Shown: piece by piece, positions 11,900 through 22,200 of the stretch
Position numbering within the stretch: position 1 is the stretch's first letter
How the letters are laid out: every line of letters begins with the position of its first letter
NCBI GenBank assembly: GCA_963978545.1
Contig: OZ021723.1
Location: 2,170,001 to 2,234,000 of the forward strand
Source: Linyphia triangularis
Lineage: Eukaryota; Arthropoda; Arachnida; Araneae; Linyphiidae
Direction of reading: 5' to 3'
Length of the DNA stretch: 64,000 nt
Translations under genes and position numbers: made by a program
Notes under the pieces: model-generated
The model's database searches: none
What the model saw: the letters and a program-made list of their open reading frames with translations, nothing else
Told to the model about the DNA's origin: nothing

Positions 11900-12167
11900 T
11901 ATATAACGGTGTAGTAGTGTAGACAGTCTTGAGAAGCAAATCGTGGTTGAGGTAAACAAACATTTATTACCAGAGATGGGAGGTGAGGGTGACGTTGGGT
12001 AGCGCAGAGTTAATTATTATTCCAAAAGGCGTGGTCAAAACAAAGTATGGGGCTTTTATAGATTTCTCAGTGACGTTCGGCAAGACTCAAGGCGCTTCTC
12101 GCAAACTCAGGAAAATACTAGAGAATTCTAAAGCCAAAATCGAAAGTTCCAATGGGAATACATTACA
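11900..12167 (-). mobile_element. Candidate solo LTR
   Basis: A ~265-bp island of noticeably higher GC than its flanks. Read on the minus strand it starts TGTAATGTATTCCC, has TATAAAAG near 12055 and AATAAA near 11968, and ends close to CTACACTACTACA. That order (U3 TATA box, then polyadenylation signal) fits an LTR. The flanks share TATAAA-like bases, but no unambiguous target duplication is visible, so the call is tentative. A 63-codon open frame across it on the plus strand is probably chance. Confidence 0.35.
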
Positions 12168-14519
12168 TTTATAACTTTGTATATAACAATGTTTCATAAT
12201 TAAGGTTATATTTGTGTATACTTACTGGTTTTTAATAACTAAATTATTTTGGTTGATAAAGAAAACAAAATGTTTGTCTTTCGTAATGAAATACATGGTC
12301 ATTTTGTATTTAGTTTGGGCAAGCTAAATGCTTGTTCTATGCATCTAAATGACAATGAATTTGATATGGTCATATCTCTTTGCAACAGCTATTGCTTAAA
12401 TTTGTATCTACTTGATTCCATGTTTATGCAAAATACACTAACATAAAAACATACTATGAAAAGACGTTGTTTATATTAAGTGTATGACTACAGGCTATTT
12501 TGTAAAGAGATGGTACAAAGCAATATCAATATTTTTCTAAAAGACTCCTATTCACATGTGAATCAAATATAAAAATTGTAGTTCAGTCAATTTTATTGAG
12601 AAATTTTATTAACTCTGTCCTGCATGAATCATTTATCAGAAAAAATACTATATACTTACCAAATTGTATACAATATACTTACTAATGTAATTAAATTTTA
12701 AACATCTTGTTTGTGTACATTAAGACTTATACTTCTGAGGGATTAAGTAATTCAAAATATTTTTGTTTAACTGCTTCATAAGACAAAGATATACAATTTT
12801 CTTTTCAAAAGTGGTGGAATACTGGATAAATAATAAAATTGAGGAGAAAAAACTTGAAAATCATTTTAGAGTACTTAATTTTTGATTTGGATAACACTTG
12901 TAACTTTTTCTAATGATTTAATATCGATTTTAAAATCAAGAATTTAGATTTTTGTAGAATATCAAGTAATATTTTTAAAAATGAATACACATTATATTGA
13001 CATTCAAAAAGAAAATTTGCTACCCATGTTGATCATTTGATTGTAAAAAATGAAATAATTTCTGTAATATAATAGTCACTTTAAATTCATCTGCATATTT
13101 TCTAAAAAGAACAAATATTTCAGTAATAAGTAATTATTCAGTAATAATTCGTAAGGTAAGGGTAAAGATAAAAAATAAGGTTACAAGTTTTTCTCAAAGT
13201 TTTTTTTTATTGTAAACAATTTATGCATGAATTCCAATTTACAAACAGCGAGCCAAGATGTACATAAACCTGGAATAATTAATGCTTATATATCAATAAA
13301 ATTATTTACAAATATGAAGGCACTATCATTTTTAAAAATGTAACATAATTACGATTCTAACATGTGTTCCTATTTATTTAAACATAACTGTATTTTCTAA
13401 AAAAAATACATTTATTAGCTCATAATTTTGAGGCACTGTAATTTTTTTTCTATTCTTCATATTTTCTTGTTAATGCATCTGATATAACACTAAAGTGTTC
13501 TGTATAACAAATAAAAATAAAGAATAATTTGCTATTAAGTTTCAATTAAAAAAAAATTTAGAATTTAATTTAAATTATAAACATCCTTTTAACAGCTTAA
13601 AATTGAATATAATTTTTATCAACTGCAAAAAATTATACCATATTAAACAAAATGACATCACAATGTCACCCCATAAATCAAATGCCTGTGTGCAATTGCC
13701 TAAATTGTCATTTTATATTTACCAAGCCCATTATCATTTTGTAATAATTTTATCATAGGCACACAGATTTCAAAATATAAAACTTTCTGTACCTTATGAA
13801 ATGAGTTTTTAACACAATATGTTAGGATCACTAAGGTGTTAGAACAAATTCATTTTTCGAGATATTTGTAAAAATAATCAAATTTTGAAAACCCCGACAG
13901 GTTTTCTACAAAAATGTAAAATGAAAATCCAACATTACTAAAATGTTTTTACTACAGCATTTGAGATTGCACATTTCATACGAATTAATCTCAAAAGCAA
14001 AGGGTTGATTTTTTTCTTAGAAGACAATTTTTGTAAAATGTATATGATTCTAGTAATAATCATGTCTAAAAACAAATGAACTAAATATATGTTGTGATTA
14101 AGATTTCTTTCAAATGTTCAAATAGTATATAGATAAAAAGTTAGACCTTCACAGATTTTAAAACGCAATAATTTCTAATAACGAATGAATGATGCAAGTT
14201 GACTAAATACACAAGCTAAAGTTAAGGAACAACTTTTAATTGATTAAAAACTGACTACTAAAACACAAAACAAAAAATTCACCTAAAAAACCATTCAAAC
14301 CTCAAGAATTTAATGCAATAAACATAACCAAAATTTTATATAAAAACAACTTTACAAAGTAGCAATTTACATTAGTTTTGGAAATTCTGTACATCAGAGC
14401 CAAAAGTTAAAATTTGGTTGATTATTGTTTGTTTATATCTTAAAAAAGTTTGTTTTCTATCAAATCATAATATATAAACTCACTAAAAAAAAATAATAAC
14501 TTCGAAGCACTTAGAAAAG
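12168..14519. other. 2.35-kb AT-rich region, no feature seen
   Basis: Continuous AT-rich sequence with poly-A and poly-T tracts. No coding frame, repeat end or regulatory motif could be supported. Several short open frames have no splice or codon support. Confidence 0.5.
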
Positions 14520-14527
14520 GTTATAAC

Positions 14528-15833
14528 CAGGTGTCGAAATTTGTGGTTGCCCGAAGCAACCAGATTTTTAAAAAGACAACTTAAACAAAAATTTCAGTTG
14601 TCCTATGGACAACCAAAGGGAGGTTTCAGGGAGCAAAAATGATACAATTGATGATGAAGATTAAAAGTTCTGCATTTTAGGCAAGTACAGGGTTGCCACT
14701 CAAAATACGGAACAAAATTACCTGACTTTTCCAGGTTTTCCAGACAATTATTTTTAAATTTCTAGGTTTCATTTCAAGCTAAAATAAACAAAAATTTTTG
14801 CATACAATTGCAGTTAAAAATGTAATTTTAAACAAGTATTATACAGAAAAAAATTGACAATATTTTAATGTGCATTTTTATCAATTAATCAAAATTTTGG
14901 TAAAAAAAAAAAAGCGGAAATCCACTTTTTTTTTTGCGGAACAGTAAAATTTTTGCGATTTGTGTCACAACACACTGATGTACTTGCGCACGAAGATAAA
15001 CTGATTAGATGGTATAAGTAGCAATCGGTGCATGCATATCCCTTTTTATTTCCCTAGGGTGATAACAGTCAAAATATAAAAAAAGCGGAAAATATATATG
15101 CAGTGTTATTTTGAACTACAAAATAGCTGTGTCAGAACAGTGGCGCAGTTAGAAATTTTCTCTGAGGAGTGTTTTAAGCAAATTTAGTCTGATAAGGCCC
15201 TACAAAGTCCATTAAAAATAATAAAATTGTAGAAAAAGTGAAAAATCTCAGGAAAAAAAAAGTGGAAATTGACGTAAAAGCAAAAAATGTGCACCTGTTT
15301 TTCAGACCATTTGCTTTCAGCTGATGCTTTTCACACATTATTACAAGAAAATATCAGATGAAATATTAAATTTTCAGAACGCAGTTATGCATCCTGAAAA
15401 AAATTACTGAGCTTCTTAAAAGAAAACTCGAGTCTGAAAGAAATTCCCTGACATTTCCAAAAAATATTAAATTTTTTAGTTTTCCCTGACCTTTTTTAAG
15501 CATTTTCATTTTCCCTGACAATTCCAGGTTTTCTCTGTTTTCCAGGTGCGTGGCAACCCTGAAGTAGCATATTTGCAAAACTAAAGGTATAGATCCACTT
15601 TCTGAAATTTCATTTTCTTTTCTTAAACTGTTTACTATACAAGTAAATATTACAATTATTTTATGACTAAATATTTATTAAGTCATTCAATTAATAGTTA
15701 AAAGAAATTTCTAGCTTTCATATTCCATAACATTGAAAAATTTAAGGCCTACAAACTTAACTTGAGAACAACCAAGATCACTGCAGTGGTTGCCATTAGG
15801 GCCATCATAAAAAATCACAAGAATCAACCCCTG
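14528..15833. mobile_element. hAT-like element carrying a nested insertion
   Basis: The ends read CAGGTGTCGAAATTTG on the left and the complement CAGGGGTTGATTCTTG on the right. They are flanked by GTTATAAC (14520-14527) and GTTGTAAC (15834-15841), an 8-bp duplication with one mismatch. Inside the left arm the phrases GGTTGCCCGAAGCAACC and CAGTTGTCCTATGGACAACC form small inverted repeats. A second element (14688-15561) is inserted within it, leaving about 430 bp of the host element. Confidence 0.65.
14688..15561. mobile_element. Nested terminal-inverted-repeat element (874 bp)
   Basis: The ends are CAGGGTTGCCAC and its exact complement GTGGCAACCCTG. Subterminal regions on both sides hold repeated CCTGAC and CCAGG phrases. 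A shared AAGTA lies directly outside both ends (14683-14687, 15562-15566), a possible 5-bp duplication rather than the 8 bp normal for hAT. The terminus resembles arthropod hAT-type MITEs, but the superfamily is left open because of the duplication length. Confidence 0.65.
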
Positions 15834-16248
15834 GTTGTAACAGTGTTAAATAGATAGTTCATTGGAGGGGTTCAGTTTTTTCTCTCTCCAGCAGAGCTGC
15901 CCAATAGTGACATAGGTTTGTTTGGTTCTGAGGTACAGTATTAGGTCAAATAATTCATAAACTTGAAATATAAAAAATACACAATAGAATTATATGCCAA
16001 TACCTAATTAATTAAAAGAAAATACAACTTTAAAAAAAAATGTAAGCACATAGTTTAAGCAAAAGGCACAATAAATCCATATACAAGTAGAATTTTAATA
16101 AATTTTCTAGGCTAAAACAGCGTACCATAAAACATTTCCTTATAAAATGCTAAATTAAACTAATGCCAAGCAACATTGAAAAGAAAACCAATTACAATTA
16201 AAAACTTCCTAAAGGAAAAATCATGATATTTACAACATTTTACACATG
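15834..16248 (-). other. Probable 3' UTR of the giant minus-strand gene
   Basis: Non-coding. A minus-strand ATTAAA variant polyadenylation signal lies at 16099-16094, about 150 nt after the stop at 16249. No other feature is seen. Confidence 0.35.
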
Positions 16249-19200
16249 CTAGTTGTTCCTGTTATCGAGCAACATAATCAGTCTCGATACTCTAAGTTTC
16301 TTTTTCTTATCATTGCACACTTTGAAATAGTCATATAGTTGAACAATCAGTTCTTTCAAGGCACCTGGTGTTTTGTTATTCTGAAGCACATTTAGAGCTA
16401 ACTTTTTAGGATTTGTATGACCTTTTGCAGCTTGCAAAAACTTGACAAGGCACTGCTCACTCAAAGGGAAATTAATGACTGAATTTGTACCACTACTGCA
16501 CTCCTTCTTGGAAATAGTCCTGTAAACGGAATAAATGTCAGTGGGCACAACTTGAACGGAATCAATAGCTGATTTATCACATGGCTGCATTAATGTGTCG
16601 TTGGATAAATCCACACATGGTGACTTAGAAACAGAGGTTTGAGTGACAAATTCATTTGGTTTAGGAGAACAGTTGGTTGTAAATGCATTATTCTCACAGA
16701 GTTTATCATTTTGTGCATTATCACAATCTTCAAAAGAATTAGAGATTAGTAAATTGGACGAATCGGCTTCCAAAACAGAGGTGGAAGAAGCTAGAGTGTT
16801 TATTTCATCATTTGAAGATTCTACAGGATTATGCACCCTATGGTCCTCCGAATTTATGTTTCCATCACAAATATTTTGATTGGAATTCACAATACCATCT
16901 GGAAGGCCACTGTTAAGAACATTCTTTTTCTTAGTAAGGAACTTTTTATTGGTTGTTTGAGCCTTGTCTATACTTCTTTTAAAACGTTTTGCTGAACCTT
17001 GACCTTTCTGTTTTACAAGATATGGTCCCCATTTTTCATCCTCTTGTATAAACTCTCTTTTCAAATTATTACTAGACGTAACCATGGATTCATCTGCTTC
17101 TGTACTCATTGAAGTTGTACTAGGGATATGATCAGTACTTACTGAAATCTGCCTATATATACGAAATGTATTTGGCTTTTCTGTTTTTTCAATCATATAA
17201 TGTCCTTGTGTATTGGGAAGCTCTTCACTGGGATCATCATCAACATCTAAAGATTGAGCGTGTGGTTTCTTTCTTTCAGTGTCGATCAAATCAAGTCTTT
17301 CTGTTTCTTCCCCATTATTTGATATTTTATTCAGACTACAATTGCCAAATCTCTTTGGAGGAGTTGATACAAAAGTATGGGAATCATTATGCGCTTCATT
17401 ATTCTTATTTGATTTTGGGGATATAACTCTTTTATTTTTAGCATGACTTAATACTTTAGTGTCACATGATCTCGAGACATCCATTACATTTGTGGCCTCA
17501 TTTAACAATAACTGTTCCTTTTTGACTTCTGCGTTTTTTCCTTGAGTTGAGATGATTTCACTAAATAAACTAGAGTTAGAATGACCTTCATCTGATGAGA
17601 CAGTAGACACTAAAAGGGAACTATCAACTTCAGGTTGCAAATCCTTTTCAAGACAATTATTGATAATCATAGAGCTTGTATTTTTTCCCTGAACAAATCT
17701 TACTCCTTCTGTAGGAATCAGAGACTGATTATTCTCAAACGTAATTGCAACTTGTTTATTTCCTACAGCGTTGTTACTAGAGTCGCCAGATGGCAATGTA
17801 CCATCTTCCTCAACCTCACACTTTATAAAAATATTTCTCACTACACTATCTGTGGGACTGCTTACATGGATACTTTGGTTCGAATCCTGGTCCACACTGA
17901 CTGTATTTCGTTCGAGGTCAGGTATATCATCATCAGAAAATTGAGGGGTGTCATTGTTGCTTTTATCTAATCGTCCTGGAACAAATTGTAATTTTGGGGA
18001 GCAAGTTTCTTTAAGCAATTCCTTGTAGTCTTTCTCCAAAGAGCAATCATAATGAGGAATAGTATCACCTGAGGTTTCATTACCGATTCTTTCAGAAACT
18101 CCAACAGATTCACTTCTTCTGGCTACTTCTTCTGGATTCACTAATACTGGGCTTTTATTTAAATGATCATTAACGCATCCACTATGTTCAGATTTTGTTA
18201 GATCACCACTTTCAGATTCTGTTTGGGCTTTACCAATTAGTTCAGAAATACAAATGGAATTTGCACTTTCTGATCCATAGACAGCTTCAATCTTAATTGC
18301 CAAACTTTGTTGCTTTAAATCATCAACACAACTGGTGTCTGCAATTTCAGAGCCTGGTAAATGTAAATCCAAATGAGATTGTTCAAGATCTCCCTGTTTG
18401 TCAGAATTTATCCATGCATCTTGAGCACAGCTGACATCACTGCTAGTACAATCTTCTAGTTCTGGATCCTCAATTTTGACAATAACCTTCTCAGCAATAT
18501 GATAGTCTTGAAAATGGGTACTACTTACAACATTATCATTAAGGCATTTTCCATCGAGTTCATCCAATTCTATAGCCAGATATTCAACATTCTTCTGAAC
18601 CATAAGGTTTGCAAGATTAGATTGATCTAACCCACTTGTAGTACATTGCATGTTTGCAAGAGTGGATTGGTGAACACTACTTGCAGGGTTACATTCATCA
18701 GTACTACTGGCAGCACACTGAATACTATTATTTGGTTGAAAATTATGGATACAGTCTCTAGCAGCAGCTTCTGATGGTTGACATTCTAAGACCAAGCCTA
18801 CATTTTCATTTTGAGTTACACTTGACTGGAAATCTTCCAAATGAAGGTCGTTGTCCACCTCAGAAACAGTCTTGGTCACAAGGTTTATTGGGATAAATTC
18901 TGGTGTGCTTTTTGCCGAATAATCTGCTATGTCTGTAGTTTGTTGGTTACAATGAGCCAGTTGTTGCAGGAAGCCATTAACACAAGTATTAAAATCAAGA
19001 TTTTCGGTGTCAGTATGCATAACTGAATTAGAATCTACAACAGCTCCAAGTGTGTTAACAACATCAATGTCGAGTTCATTATTAATAAATGATGATGTTT
19101 CTTGTGGCATTGCAACATTTACACAACTTTGGTTTATAAGATCTACCACATTTCTGTGATTGTCAGAAGCAGTACTAACTTTCTTCAAGACTATTTTTTT

Positions 19201-22200
19201 GCCATCATTTTGAAGACACATATATCTTACTCGATTCTTTTTCATTCTTTTTCGCACTTTTTTTGCGTGTATTTGGGAAAGAGATTTTTTAAACTCCTTC
19301 TTTTGAAGAGATTTCACTGCAGTTTTACAATTTAAATGACTTTTTACTGGAGCACAAGCAGCTGATTCCAATGTTTGGCATTCTTCAGGATTAGTTTCTA
19401 AACTTTTCTCAGTACTGCTTGCAGATTTTGAACATAAAGCACCTATGTTGTATTCAAGATCGGAAACATATTCAGTTAAAGCAGTCATTGGTGCACTAGA
19501 AATAGAGTCCTTTGTATGAGCATTTAAAGCTGCCTTTCTAAATTCCACTACTTGTTGTTCTTTGGGGTAGTCCTTGTTTATATTGTCGAGTGTTGATAGT
19601 TCGTGAATAGTTTGATTCTTTACTACTTCTTTGTTTTTGCAGATTTGAAATGACCCACCACTTAGATTCTTTTTGTTGATTAGAGAAACTCGTTGACATA
19701 TTGCATTGATCCTTTCCCTTTTTCTTCGTACTAAAGTATTATAATCATACCTGGGATTATTGACAATAGTAGAATTAACTTTTCTAGACTTGAATGATAA
19801 ATCATACGGCTCATTGTTCACCGTCAAGGATGATAAGCTGTTTACTTCATCCACTGAACTAGACCTAAAACGCTTTTGTGGCGTTTTATTCTGACTTCTC
19901 CACTTACTATAGCTTATTCCGTTGGAATCAGAGTCACTGGAGTTAAACTCGTATTCAGAAAAGCATGTCTTATTTTGTACAGAGTTCATTTTTGAAGTCA
20001 ATTTTACTTTTGAAACTTTAGCTTTCGATTTTCTCTTTCTAGTGGGCTTCTTATTTTTGTTTTGATTGCATGACTTTGTTTTGTGAAATATAGACCCAAA
20101 GCCATATTTTTTTGTCTTTGTGCTTTGCATCTTTGTGTTACTTTGATCAACATTCAATACGCTACCAGTATTAACAAGGGATTTTGGTAAAATGTACTGA
20201 TAATTCTTACAGTAATTATCAACTTTATCATGATGAGCAAAAATTGAAGCAATTTGAGGTGTCACAAGCTCAACAGTATGAGCCAAAGCAATTGCGGGAT
20301 TCAGTTTAATAGCTTTTTCATCTTGTTTAGAACTAGAAACCTTTCTTTGTGAGTTCGTAGACTGGCTGTAGGACAGTTTCTTGCTGATAGTCAAAGCTTT
20401 ACAGTTTGTGGAATCTGGAATAAACTGAGAAATTGGTAAACCTACACCAATATCGGAGGGTTTAACATTCCTGGGTAGGATAGCTGTCGGGTTAAGGTCA
20501 ATGCAACGAGAGTTTGAAAGCCCTAAATCAAAATCTGTAGATTTACATTCTCCAGTGCTGAAATTCTGAATAAGGCATTCTGAATTTCCAGTATTTTGAA
20601 ATAAGATTGGCAAAGTAGGAGAAGTTATAGGATTTGGAGTTAAGACAGGTATAGGATTAAGGTTTGTGTCAACCTTGCTTAATTTAGTGGTGAATTGTAA
20701 AGTTTCTTGTAAGTGGATGTTTGGTAGTCCTGGTACAAGATTTACCGACTTGTCAGTATTTGTTTCAGCCAACACATTGGAATGCTTTGATATTTCCTTA
20801 TTTGATGCTAAATTGGGTACAACACCATGGCATTGAACATCCTGATTTAAAATAGATGTAGAACTTGGATGGGAGTTATACATAACATTCTTGGTGCATG
20901 ATGCATTTTCTTTAAGGTTTGCATTTTGAGTATAAAGTGGTTTCTTATCGATGTCTTCTAAATTATTGGTTGAATTAGCATTTATATCAAGGTACTGAGG
21001 CTTATCATTGTTTGATGAAAGACTGAAAATCGTATCATTACTTGTGATACAAACCAAGACAGGTGGTACATCCACATCTCTTTTATCTTCTTCGACTCTG
21101 AAGGGTAAACTACTTTCTCCATTTGAACATTGAGTATCAGATGGTCTCTTACCTGAAATTGCATCATTACTTGTGATACAAACCAAGACAGGTGGTGCAT
21201 CGAAGTTTGCATCTCTTTTACCTTCTTTGTCTCTGAAGAGTAAACTACTTTCTTCATTTGAACACTCGATATCAGAAGGTCTCGAAATTGTATCATTACT
21301 TGTGATACAGGTCAAGACAGGTAGTACATCCAAGTTTACGTCTATTTTACCTTCTTTGTCTCTGAAGGGACTTTCTCCATTTGAACATTGGGTATCAGAT
21401 GGTCTCTTACCAGAAATTGCATCATTACTTGTGATACAAGTTAAGACAGGTAGTACATCCAAGTTTACATCTATTTTACCTTCTTTGTCTCTGAAAGGTA
21501 AACTATTTTCTTCATTTGAACAATCGGTATCAGATGGTCTCTTACCAGAATCCTTAGAACTATCTATTTTTAAACTAGGACTTATATTAGAGTGCTGTGC
21601 CTGCTCTTTATTTGATGAAAGACTAGAAACAGCCTCATAACATGTAACATTTTGAGTTAAGATAGGTGTAGAATCTAAAGTTAAACCCTTTTTAATATCT
21701 TTGTTTCCTGGACATAAACTATTCTTTTTGGTTATACATTGAGTATCAAATAGTCTTTCTTCAGAATTCTTCGAATTAGCATTAAGTTCAGAGAGGTTTT
21801 GGTTCTTTGACATCAAGTTGGAAGAAGCATTCAGAACTGAAACTGGCAAAGAACTATGAGTTTTGGACACTGTATCTATGGAAATAGAGTTTAAAATTTT
21901 CCGTTGGTTTATGAGAAGGGTTTTGAATGGTTTCTCATCAGAATTTCTTGACTTGTCCTTTATAGAATTGTCATTGAGATTAGAGCACTTCTTTCCCTTA
22001 TCTGTATATAAACTGGGAACATCATTAAGTGTGATATCTTTTGGCAAGGCAGGTAAAGGATTCTGTTTTATGCTTGTTTTAGAATTCTCGGAACTGGATT
22101 GGGAAATCTTTGGCTGGCACTGGTTATTCAATGATATGTCTTTGCTTGAGCACGCAGACTTTTCCTTATCTAAATGTGAACTAAGAACATCATTACATGC

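Noticed and set aside
11983..12174. 63-residue protein at 12 kb
   Set aside because: It spans an LTR-like island read better on the minus strand (TATA box, AATAAA); no codon or splice support.
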